Assembly (NCBI GenBank): GCA_024403695.1
Contig: JAKSRI010000004.1
Span: forward strand, 87,209 to 151,208
Direction of reading: 5' to 3'
DNA length: 64,000 nucleotides
From: Saccharofermentans sp.
GTDB taxonomy: Bacteria; Bacillota; Clostridia; Saccharofermentanales; Saccharofermentanaceae
A model generated the notes under the pieces. That model was not told the origin of the DNA, searched no databases, and worked only from the letters and a program-made list of their open reading frames with translations. Positions 8,567 to 17,200 of the stretch are shown piece after piece (the stretch's first letter is position 1; each line of letters begins with the position of its first letter). Made by a program: the position numbers and the translations under genes.

Positions 8567-8977
8567 ATGAACGAGATAAAGACTATAAGAGTTGTGGCTG
8601 CAGTAATTCGAAGCACTACACCAGAGGGCAAAAGTATTATTTTTGCGACCCAGAGAGGCTATGGTGCCATGAAGGGTGGATGGGAGTTTCCAGGAGGCAA
8701 GATAGAACCAGGGGAGGAGCCAGAGGCTGCCCTCGTGCGCGAAATCAAAGAGGAACTGGATACGGTGGTTTCCGTGGGTGATCTTATAGAAACCATAGAA
8801 TTTGATTATCCTGAGTTTCATCTGAGTATGGATTGTTTTTGGTGTGATGTTATAGAAGGCGAACTGATTCTTAAAGAACATAAGGATGCCCGATGGTTAG
8901 GCAAAGAAGAGTTATGGGAGGTTGAATGGCTCCCTGCTGACATAACACTTATCGAGAGTTTATCTCAGTTACTTTAA
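8567..8977 (+). CDS. Nudix hydrolase (MutT-like)
   Basis: A 136-residue cytoplasmic protein of MutT size, probably cleaving oxidised or non-canonical nucleoside triphosphates. The Nudix box is intact: GGKIEPGEEPEAALVREIKE, continuing with EL, matches Gx5Ex7REUxEExGU apart from the last position. GGWEFPGGK and LHKE-like downstream residues also fit 8-oxo-dGTP-type enzymes. ATG at 8567 is used because the domain begins right after it (IRVVAAVIR). The ribosome site is weak and sits just after the terminator, so translation is probably low or the gene has its own promoter within the terminator region. Confidence 0.85.
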   Translation: MNEIKTIRVVAAVIRSTTPEGKSIIFATQRGYGAMKGGWEFPGGKIEPGEEPEAALVREIKEELDTVVSVGDLIETIEFDYPEFHLSMDCFWCDVIEGELILKEHKDARWLGKEELWEVEWLPADITLIESLSQLL

Positions 8978-8994
8978 TCTCTAGGAGGTAGCTT

Positions 8995-9354
8995 ATGGGT
9001 TGTCTAGGCAATATTATTTGGTTAATTATGGGTGGACTGGTTAGCAGCATTGGCTGGTTTATTAGTGGATGCCTGTGGTGTATAACAATCGTGGGAATTC
9101 CGATTGGAGTTCAGTGCTTCAAGTTTGCGAGACTGACACTGGCACCTTTTGGACGTAAGATAGTATTAGGAACAAGATTTGATAGTGTATTTCTTAATAT
9201 TATCTGGGTGGTAGTTACAGGTGTTCCAAATGCGATAATTTGTGCTTTGTTTGGTGCGATTTTGTGTGCAACTATAGTTGGAATTCCATTTGGATTGCAG
9301 TTTTTTAAAATTGCTGAGCTGGCATTCCTGCCATTTGGTGCGAAAATTGAATAA
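8995..9354 (+). CDS. YccF domain membrane protein
   Basis: A 119-residue protein with two similar halves, each carrying a hydrophobic helix pair and the family signature GIPIGVQCFKFARLTLAPFG or GIPFGLQFFKIAELAFLPFG. This matches YccF (DUF307) inner-membrane proteins of unknown function. AGGAGG lies 6-11 nt before the ATG. It starts 18 bp after the Nudix stop and ends in front of a terminator. Confidence 0.9.
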   Translation: MGCLGNIIWLIMGGLVSSIGWFISGCLWCITIVGIPIGVQCFKFARLTLAPFGRKIVLGTRFDSVFLNIIWVVVTGVPNAIICALFGAILCATIVGIPFGLQFFKIAELAFLPFGAKIE

Positions 9355-9364
9355 TCCTGAAAAT

Positions 9365-9386
9365 CCCGTATTTACGGGCTTTTTTC
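9365..9386 (+). terminator. Intrinsic terminator after the YccF gene
   Basis: CCCGTA-TT-TACGGG stem followed by CTTTTTTC. Confidence 0.8.
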
Positions 9387-9502
9387 TTGTGTCAAAAACT
9401 TTGTACATCGGGAAATTATGATAAAATAGCCCATGTAAAACCCTTTTGATGGCAACGAAATGTCTTCGAGGTTAGAGTCTATGGCGTAAGGAGGTTGTAC
9501 GA

Positions 9503-10078
9503 ATGGAACTTGGAAAAAGAATCAAATATTTTCGTAATGAGTTATCACTTTCACAGGATGTTCTTGCTGAGAAGGTATTCGTTTCCAGACAGACAATATC
9601 TAATTGGGAAAATGATAAAAGTTATCCAGACGTTAATAGTCTTGTTCTTCTAAGTGAGATTTTTGGTACCTCCATAGATAATCTAATCAAAGGAGATGTA
9701 GAAAAAATGAGAGAAGAAATTAGAATTGAGGACAGAAATGATTTTACAAAGATGAGCAATATTTATGCTATTTTGCTTATCGCTTCCATTGTAGCATTTG
9801 TTCCGCTTTACAGATTCTTGGGATTAATTGGTATTGCTGTCTGGGGTTGTCTGTTTGTTATCACAATGATTTATGCCGTTAAGGTAGAGAAATTTAAGAA
9901 GCAGCATAACATTCAGACATACAAAGAAATCACTGCATTTATGGATGGCAAGAGCCTTGATGAGATCGAGAAGGCTAGAGAAAGCGGCAAGCTTCCATAT
10001 CAGAAGGTGCTCGCTGGAATTATGGCAGGTGTTATTACATTGGTAGTTTTACTGATTTTAGGATGGCTCCTGTTCTAA
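9503..10078 (+). CDS. HTH (Cro/C1-type) transcriptional regulator with membrane tail
   Basis: A 191-residue protein. Residues 1-65 form an XRE HTH (LSQDVLAEKVFVSRQTISNWENDKSYPD), the conserved start of Firmicute membrane-linked regulators. Two hydrophobic segments follow (about 88-125) and a third closes the C-terminus (about 168-190), with a charged cytoplasmic loop between. It may sense membrane state and control nearby genes; no target is visible. AAGGAGG lies 8 nt before the ATG. Confidence 0.85.
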   Translation: MELGKRIKYFRNELSLSQDVLAEKVFVSRQTISNWENDKSYPDVNSLVLLSEIFGTSIDNLIKGDVEKMREEIRIEDRNDFTKMSNIYAILLIASIVAFVPLYRFLGLIGIAVWGCLFVITMIYAVKVEKFKKQHNIQTYKEITAFMDGKSLDEIEKARESGKLPYQKVLAGIMAGVITLVVLLILGWLLF

Positions 10079-10181
10079 GGGCAGGAACTATAATAAAAGC
10101 CCAATTATTATAAGAGTTATTAATATTCCTTACCGTAGTATTTAAAGGGTTAGATAAGGAAGTATCACTGTACGTGACGAA

Positions 10182-10454
10182 ATGAACCGCCGCGTTTATA
10201 ATAAGTGCACTGGCTGTCGTTACTGCATGCCTTGTCCTGCAGGTGTTAATATTCCGACTGTTTTCAGCATTTGGAATGAGTATGGCCAATACAAAAATGC
10301 TGGTCACTCCAAGTGGCATTATGAGCATGATTTGACAGAGGAGGCACGTCCTGTGAGCTGTATCGAGTGCGGTGCCTGCGAAGACGCATGTCCACAGAAG
10401 ATTAACATTCGTGTGGATTTGAAGGTAGCAGGTCAGGTTCTGGGAAATCTTTGA
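10182..10454 (+). CDS. Isolated 4Fe-4S domain, probable remnant of an aldo/keto reductase
   Basis: Ninety residues with two cysteine clusters: CTGCRYCMPCPAGVNIPTVF and CIECGACEDACPQKINI. This is the C-terminal iron-sulfur domain of clostridial ferredoxin-containing aldo/keto reductases, where it normally follows a ~290-residue TIM barrel. Here a TAA at 10155 closes the frame just upstream and no barrel sequence is seen in any frame of the preceding 100 bp. The AAGGAAG at about 10156-10162 is about 20 nt from the ATG, too far for good initiation. It is either a decayed gene or an unusual free domain with two clusters. Confidence 0.55.
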   Translation: MNRRVYNKCTGCRYCMPCPAGVNIPTVFSIWNEYGQYKNAGHSKWHYEHDLTEEARPVSCIECGACEDACPQKINIRVDLKVAGQVLGNL

Positions 10455-10464
10455 TCTTGTAAAT

Positions 10465-12102
10465 ATGGTAGAACTAAAGGAAACGAGAAAAAGTAAAACT
10501 GTTTTCTGGTGTGTCACTGGACTTTTTATGTTAGTGGCTCTGGTGTTAAGAGTTATATGCTGTTTTTGGGGTTATCCTCTAGTTCTTCATCCAGATGAGA
10601 GAGCTATAGTAGATTCAACTATAGATATGCTCAGAAGGCATTCATGGAAAGCTTTAATTTATGACAGACCGGATCATTTTGAGATTAAATGTAATTCTTT
10701 GCTTTTTACGCTCTTTTCCTGGGCAAAGTACAAGATGCCTGCTTATGAGGCCTTCGAAGAGCATAGAGCGGCTTTTCATGTTATAGCTCGTTTTTATACT
10801 GTTGTTTTTGGAGTTTTGCTTGTTCCATTAATTGGTTTGTTTACAGGTAAACTTGCCGATAGATATTCATATAAAGTAAAAAGATTGGCACAATATGCCG
10901 CTATGTTCTGGGTAACGTTTACGCCGGTTTTTATTCAGCATTCTGCATATGCTACTCCAGATATTGTTTTGACATTTTTTGTTTTGTTATTCGCGTACTT
11001 TATGCACGAATATATTGTGAGTGACCGCACGAGATACATTTATCTTAGTGCGGTACTTATTGGTGTAGGAATCACCATAAAGTATCCTGCGGCAATAATT
11101 GCGCTTGTTCTGGCAGCAACTGTTATTTATAAATCCATTTCCAATCGTAGATATCTAGATATATTGAAGTATGGATTAATTAGTATTTTGCTCGTGCTTG
11201 TTACGATGTTTGTAATTGCACCTAACCTTTTTACTGATTTTGAGATGGTGGTTATTAATTTTAAGGAAGAGGCCAGAACAGCACACCTAGGAGCTGATGG
11301 ACTGGGTTTTTGGGGTAATCTTAAGTATTATGTCGTGACAATTAACGATAACATGGGAAATATTTCTATTGTTCCATTTATTATCGGACTGGTGAGTCTG
11401 GGTGTTCATAGATGCAAAAAGAATCTCTCTTTGATAATTGCTCCTGTTTACTGGATATGTATGAGTGTACTATCTCTTCACTGGGTAAGATGGGGCATCC
11501 CTATGTATATTTTCTTCATTATTGTTATGGCGCTTGGTTTAGCATTTACGGTGGAGTCAGTTTATAAGTATCTTGCTGATAAAAATGTGCTGAAATTCGT
11601 GGCGCTTGTCATTATTGTGTTGTTCTTTGGATTAATTGCTTTCAATAATGTTCTTACAAGTATTACACTTACAAAGTACCTTCATACCAAGGATATGAAG
11701 GTTTATACCCTCGATGTTTGCGCAGAAAAGGGAATTACTAATGAGAATACCATTAGTGAGGGTTATACAACTTTTGATCCATCAGGATTTGTTCATGCAG
11801 ACACATTCTTTGATTATGATGGAAATACTGTAAGTGTGAAGCCCGAGTTAAGCTATAAAAAATATCTCATCATATCTACAGCTATATCCTATAGATACGA
11901 GAGTGAACCAGATAAATATCCAATGCAGGTTAAGTTTTATCGGTTACTGGATACTACATATGATAAGATTTACGAACTTAGACCGGAGAATTATAGTATT
12001 CAAGGTAATATAATTAAGAATATTCCGAATTCATGGAATTATCTGACAAGTAATTATGAAGTGGCAGGAAGCCCTGTAAAATTCTATGCCCTTCATCCAT
12101 AA
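10465..12102 (+). CDS. GT-C family membrane glycosyltransferase (PMT/ArnT-like, GT39)
   Basis: A 545-residue protein with about 11-12 hydrophobic helices followed by a soluble C-terminal tail of ~150 residues. The first extracytoplasmic loop carries LHPDERAIVDS, the acidic DE motif of polyprenyl-phosphate-dependent mannosyl- and arabinosyltransferases. Its likely role is transfer of a sugar from a lipid carrier to a cell-wall polymer or protein; the acceptor is unknown. The start lies only 10 bp after the 4Fe-4S gene, with no good ribosome site, so translation may depend on read-through. A second GT-C-like protein occurs at 60289-61932. Confidence 0.75.
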   Translation: MVELKETRKSKTVFWCVTGLFMLVALVLRVICCFWGYPLVLHPDERAIVDSTIDMLRRHSWKALIYDRPDHFEIKCNSLLFTLFSWAKYKMPAYEAFEEHRAAFHVIARFYTVVFGVLLVPLIGLFTGKLADRYSYKVKRLAQYAAMFWVTFTPVFIQHSAYATPDIVLTFFVLLFAYFMHEYIVSDRTRYIYLSAVLIGVGITIKYPAAIIALVLAATVIYKSISNRRYLDILKYGLISILLVLVTMFVIAPNLFTDFEMVVINFKEEARTAHLGADGLGFWGNLKYYVVTINDNMGNISIVPFIIGLVSLGVHRCKKNLSLIIAPVYWICMSVLSLHWVRWGIPMYIFFIIVMALGLAFTVESVYKYLADKNVLKFVALVIIVLFFGLIAFNNVLTSITLTKYLHTKDMKVYTLDVCAEKGITNENTISEGYTTFDPSGFVHADTFFDYDGNTVSVKPELSYKKYLIISTAISYRYESEPDKYPMQVKFYRLLDTTYDKIYELRPENYSIQGNIIKNIPNSWNYLTSNYEVAGSPVKFYALHP

Positions 12103-12122
12103 CGTTATGAGGAAGGTGCTTT

Positions 12123-12377
12123 ATGCGTGAGTTTAAACCTAATCAGATAGTAAGACATTTTAAGCGTGAATTAGTTGATCCAACTTCTATGGATTATCTC
12201 TATAGAATCGTTGATATTGCTATTCATTCTGAGAGCAAAGAGAAATACATGGTATACCAGGGCCTTTATGGTAACTGTGAGACTTATATCAGACCATTAG
12301 ATATGTTTATGTCTGAGGTGGATCATGAGAAGTACCCAGATATTAAACAGAAATATAGATTTGAGATTAATTCTTAA
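12123..12377 (+). CDS. DUF1653 domain protein
   Basis: An 84-residue soluble protein that matches DUF1653 throughout: QIVRHFKRELVDP, YRIVDIAIHSESKEKYMVYQ and TYIRPLDMFMSEVDHEKYP. The fold is a small beta barrel; the function is not known. GAGGAAGG precedes the ATG. The pepD gene follows after 12 bp, suggesting co-transcription. Confidence 0.9.
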   Translation: MREFKPNQIVRHFKRELVDPTSMDYLYRIVDIAIHSESKEKYMVYQGLYGNCETYIRPLDMFMSEVDHEKYPDIKQKYRFEINS

Positions 12378-12389
12378 GAGGTAATTAGT

Positions 12390-13856
12390 ATGGGTGTTTT
12401 ATCCGATCTTCAGCCAGCGTTGGTCTGGAAATATTTTGAGCAGATTTGTGCGATTCCACACGGTTCTGGAAATGAACAGGCAATCAGTAACTACATTGTC
12501 GATTTTGCTAGAACAAAGGGACTTAAGTACGTTCAGGATAAGGTGAACAATGTGATTATTTGGGCTCCTGGTACTGGTGATAAGCAGGAACACGCCCCTG
12601 TTATTTTGCAAGGTCATATGGATATGGTGGCACAAAAACTTCCTGACTGTGACATCAACATGGAGACAGACGGACTGAGACTTAAGCTTGGAGAAGATAT
12701 TGTTTATGCTGAGGGGACAACTCTTGGCGGTGATGATGGTGTCGCAGTGGCCTATATGATGGCTATTCTCGATGACGTAGCATCCGGTAATCCTTCCATT
12801 ATCCATCCACCTTTGGAGTGTGTATTCACGGTTGATGAAGAGTGTGGTATGACTGGTGCATCCTCTCTGGATATGACTCTTCTTAAGGGTCGCACTATGG
12901 TTAATCTTGATTCTGAAGATGAGGGATATCTTCTCGTATCCTGTGCAGGTGGTGTTGGAACATTAGTTACTGTTCCATTTGAGCGTGTTGAGAGTGATTA
13001 TGTCGCTGGTTTGAAGTCTGCGAAGGTTGTTATTTCGGGTCTTACTGGCGGACATTCTGGGTGTGAGATTCACAGAGGACGAGCTAATGCCGATGTGCTT
13101 ATGGGTCGTGTTCTTGAAGAGTTAGTGGATATTGATTACAAAGCGTTACTTTATAGTGTCAATGGTGGTGATAAGGATAATGTAATTCCATCCCGTTCGG
13201 AGGCAGTTATTGCCACAGAAAATCTCAAGGAGTTTACGGAGACGGTTAGTGATTTGCGTGTTGCTTTCGCACAGGAGTTTAAGGACACAGACCCTGGGCT
13301 TAAGATGGAAGTAATCCCTTGTGATGTTGACGTTAATCCTATGGACTATGAGAGCCGAGACAAGATTATTGCCGCACTTAATACTATTCCTAATGGTGTT
13401 CAGAAGATGAGCCCTGATATTGAGGATCTTCCAGAGACTTCACTTAATCTTGGTGTTATGGTGACAGATGATACAGAGGTGCGTCTGACATATCTTGTGA
13501 GAAGTAACGTGGACGCGAGCAAGGATGAGCTTAAGGCGAGAATCGAGGCCATTGCAGGCGAAATTGGTGCGGGCTTCAGTTTTAGCGGCGATTATCCAGG
13601 ATGGGCTTATCGTAAAGACTCTGCGCTCAGAGACATTATGTTCCAGACTTTTGTGGATATGTATGGTCGTGAGCCAGTGGTTCAGGCTATTCATGCGGGT
13701 GTAGAGTGTGGAATGTTTGCGCAGGCAATTGATGATTTTGATGCGGTAAGTATTGGTCCTGACATGATGGATATCCATACACCAGGGGAGCGACTTTATG
13801 TGGAGTCAACGAAACGTGTGTGGGAGTACTTGCTGGAAGTTCTCGCGAGACTATAA
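12390..13856 (+). CDS. pepD: Aminoacyl-histidine dipeptidase (M20 family)
   Basis: Zinc metallo-dipeptidase of 488 residues, cytoplasmic, cleaving dipeptides such as Xaa-His. The metal site motifs of M20C are in place: LQGHMDMVAQ (His, Asp), LGGDDGVAVAYMM (bridging Asp) and TVDEECGMTGA (catalytic Glu pair). GLTGGHSGCEIHRGRANA is the dimerisation-domain His motif, and the last ligand sits near DIHTPGERLYVES. Length and order match E. coli PepD. GAGGT precedes the ATG. A small unknown gene follows 29 bp later. Confidence 0.93.
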   Translation: MGVLSDLQPALVWKYFEQICAIPHGSGNEQAISNYIVDFARTKGLKYVQDKVNNVIIWAPGTGDKQEHAPVILQGHMDMVAQKLPDCDINMETDGLRLKLGEDIVYAEGTTLGGDDGVAVAYMMAILDDVASGNPSIIHPPLECVFTVDEECGMTGASSLDMTLLKGRTMVNLDSEDEGYLLVSCAGGVGTLVTVPFERVESDYVAGLKSAKVVISGLTGGHSGCEIHRGRANADVLMGRVLEELVDIDYKALLYSVNGGDKDNVIPSRSEAVIATENLKEFTETVSDLRVAFAQEFKDTDPGLKMEVIPCDVDVNPMDYESRDKIIAALNTIPNGVQKMSPDIEDLPETSLNLGVMVTDDTEVRLTYLVRSNVDASKDELKARIEAIAGEIGAGFSFSGDYPGWAYRKDSALRDIMFQTFVDMYGREPVVQAIHAGVECGMFAQAIDDFDAVSIGPDMMDIHTPGERLYVESTKRVWEYLLEVLARL

Positions 13857-13885
13857 TAAGGGGAGCGAATACGGAGGTTTTGATT

Positions 13886-14122
13886 ATGGCTGATAAATAT
13901 TTGATTAAAGACACAACAAAGAGTGAGAGAATCGAGCTTATAAAGAAGTGGGAAGAGGATGCTTCCTGTGAGTCCAGCGGCATTGATCTCTGGGAATACT
14001 TTAGAGACTATATTGATGGCAAGAAGGAAATTTCTCAGATTAATCTCGAGTACAATGCTTCTTATTTATCAGAGTTTCCAGAGGATGATTACACTCCTCG
14101 TGGCGGCTCATGCATGTATTAA
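13886..14122 (+). CDS. Hypothetical small protein, 78 residues
   Basis: ATG at 13886 with CGGAGG 8 nt upstream gives a 78-residue acidic soluble protein beginning ADKYLIKDTTKSERIELIKK. An upstream in-frame start at 13820 would overlap pepD and is not needed. No Cys cluster or known domain is seen. Its position directly behind pepD suggests one transcript. A terminator-like hairpin lies 45 bp downstream. Confidence 0.65.
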   Translation: MADKYLIKDTTKSERIELIKKWEEDASCESSGIDLWEYFRDYIDGKKEISQINLEYNASYLSEFPEDDYTPRGGSCMY

Positions 14123-14149
14123 TTAATAAGTTATTTACTGAAATAAATT

Positions 14150-14209
14150 TATAATTGAGATAAAATAACCTTTGTACCCTGTTAAAGGGGGGCAAAGGTT
14201 TTTTATTTT
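14150..14209 (+). promoter_or_regulatory. -10 box followed by a terminator-like hairpin in the leader of the surface protein gene
   Basis: TATAAT at 14150-14155 is followed by the stem AACCTTTG/CAAAGGTT (14167-14174 with 14193-14200; extra ACCC/GGGG pairs inside) and TTTTTTATTTT. Start codon 14223 is 14 bp later, with GAGGGAGA between. The hairpin either ends the pepD transcript or, if the -10 is active, sits at the very 5' end of the surface-protein mRNA. Confidence 0.6.
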
Positions 14210-14222
14210 GAGGGAGACTTTT

Positions 14223-17200
14223 ATGAAGAGATGCATTCGTTTTATTGCTTCGGTATTGGCGGCCAGTACAATCGCTCTTGCCATGCCGTTAGTTCCATTT
14301 ACAGGAAAAACAGTTTCGGCTGCTAATGGTGATCTTACAGCGAGTATCGTTGGTAATGAGTTCTTTTTTGAATACATGATTCAGAATTTTAATACAGATG
14401 GAGATACAAGTTCACTCTCTGCAGCAGAGTGTGCGGCTGTTGAGAAGTTCCGTTTGCCTGGGTATGGTGGTCCAACTGATGGTTCATTTCTTAGATATTT
14501 TCCAAATGTAACTGAGCTTGATTTATCAGGAAATGACTTTAAAACTATTGATGTTTCGACAATGACAAATCTTACTTCTATTGATGTAAGTGGTAATGAG
14601 TTGACTGGTCTTGATCTTAGCAAGAACACAAAACTGAAGTATGTTCGTGCGAATTCAAATCAGTATATGTCTTCGCTTAAACTTCCTAACAGTTCTTCTC
14701 TTACAGAAGTATATGTTTATTTCAATAGTCTCTCATCTGTTGACCTTTCAGGATGTCCAAATCTTGATATATTGGAAATTTATCAGAACAATCTTACTTC
14801 TTTGAATGTTTCTGCATGCAAAAACATCACATGGATTAGGTGTTTCAGAAATAATCTTACATCTCTTGATATTTCTCAGAATTCAAAATTATCAGTGTTA
14901 GAGTGCTATGGTAATAGTATTAGCACCCTCAGCGTTTATGGAGTGCCAGCTTTGGTACCTGCCATTGGAAATTTCACAAGAATAACAGAAAATGGCTACA
15001 CTTATGATGAATGGTCAAGAGGTGGTTCATTGTGTCTTAATGTTCCAGCAGGATGTAACGTTGTAAATACACCTGGCGGATCCACACCTACTTCAAATCC
15101 AACACCAACTACAGCGCCAACTCCAACAAATATTAGTGGAGCTACAATTACTGTGGCAGACCAGATTTATACTGGATATCCTAGTAGACCTTCCTTTACA
15201 GTTACACTTGGTGGTAAGACACTCGTAGCTGATACTGATTTTACTTTTACATATAGCAATAATTCAGGTATTGGTACAGGCACAGTAACAATTACTGGTA
15301 AGGGCGACTACACAGGATCAAAGTCTGCTTACTATAAGATTAAGGGTGACTTCAGTACAAGATTTGTTGAGATTGCTGCAATCCCAACTCAGACATGGAC
15401 AGGTAGTGCTCTCCAGCCTGCTGTTACAGTAACATTTGATGAAAAGACACTTACAAAGGGCACCGACTACACTGTTTCATATAGTAACAATACTAATGTA
15501 GGTACAGGTACTGTAACAATTACAGGTACAGGTAATTATTCTGGTACAAAGACAGCAACTTTTAAGATCGAGAAGGCCTCAACTCCTACACCTACACCAA
15601 TTTCTGGTGCTACTATCGCTGCTATTAGTGCTCAGACTTATACAGGTAATGAGTTAAAGCCATCTGTTACAGTTACACTTGGTGGTAAGACACTTGTTGC
15701 TAATACAGATTACACAGTTTCATATAGCAACAACACTAATGTTGGTACAGCTACTGTAACTGTTACAGGTAAGGGTAATTACGGCGGAACAAAGACTGCA
15801 ACTTTCACAATTAATAAGGCTAATATGTCCAGCGTAACAGTTGGTTCCATTGCTGATCAGGTAGTATATACAGGAAATGCTTTTACTCCTGTACCTTCAG
15901 TTACATTCGGTTCCAAGACCCTTGTTAAGGACACAGATTTTACAGTTACCTATTCCAACAATACTAATATTGGTACAGCAACTGTAACTCTTACAGGTAA
16001 GGGTAACTTTACAGGAACAAAGACTGTTAACTTTAAGATTGTTGGCGATCTTAAGAATTGTACTGTTTCTTCTATTTCTGCCCCAACATATAACGGCAGT
16101 GAGCAGACACCATCTATTACTGTTACATATGCAGGTAAGACACTAACAAAGGATACAGATTACACTGTTTCTTATGGAAATAATGTTAATGCAGGAACTA
16201 ATACTGCAACTGTTACTGTAACAGGTAAGGGTGGAAATTATATAGGAACAAAGACTGTTAGCTTTACTATTAATAAGTGCAACGCGTCTAATCTGGTAAT
16301 TGCAGATATCGTTGATCAGACTTACACAGGTAGTCAGATTTCACCTGCTGTCAGCGTTACATTTAATGGTAAGACACTTACTAAGGGCACAGATTATACT
16401 GTTGCATACACAAATAATACAAATGTTGGTACAGCTACAGTAACTATTACAGGTAGCGGTAACTTTACAGGTACTAAGACTGCTAATTTTAAGATTAAGG
16501 GTAATTTCAGCAAGGCTACAGTTGATACTATCTCTGATCAGACATACACAGGAAGCGCTATTGAGCCTGAGGTTAAAGTAACTTTTAACGGCAGTTCTCT
16601 TACAAAGGGAACAGATTATACAGTTGCATACAGCAATAACACAGCAGTAGGAACAGCAACTGTTAAGGTTACAGGTATTGGTCTTTATAGTGGAGATATC
16701 TCCAAGACATTTAAGATTAAGGGCGACCTTAAGAATGCTACAATCTCTGGTATTTCCAAGCAGAACTGGACTGGCAGTGCTATTAAGCCAGCCTTCACAG
16801 TAACATTTGGTGGAAAGATTCTCACTGAGGGAACAGATTATACAGCTGAGTATATTAACAATACAAATGTTGGAACTGCCACAATAACAGTTACAGGTAA
16901 GGGTGATTACTATACAGGATACATTCAGACTACATTTAAGATTGAGAAGAATGTAACTGTTACTGAACTTACAAGTAGCAATACTACAATCAGTTCTATC
17001 TCCAGTCCTACATATAATGGTAGCGCTCAGCAGCCATCATTTACTGTTACTGTAAATGGTAAGCAGCTCACAAAGAATACAGATTATAAGGTAGAGTACA
17101 AGAACAATATTAATGCTGGTACAGCTACAATTACTATTACTGGTAATGGTAATTATAAGGGAACAGTTACAAAGACTTTCACAATTAATGCTGCAAGCAT

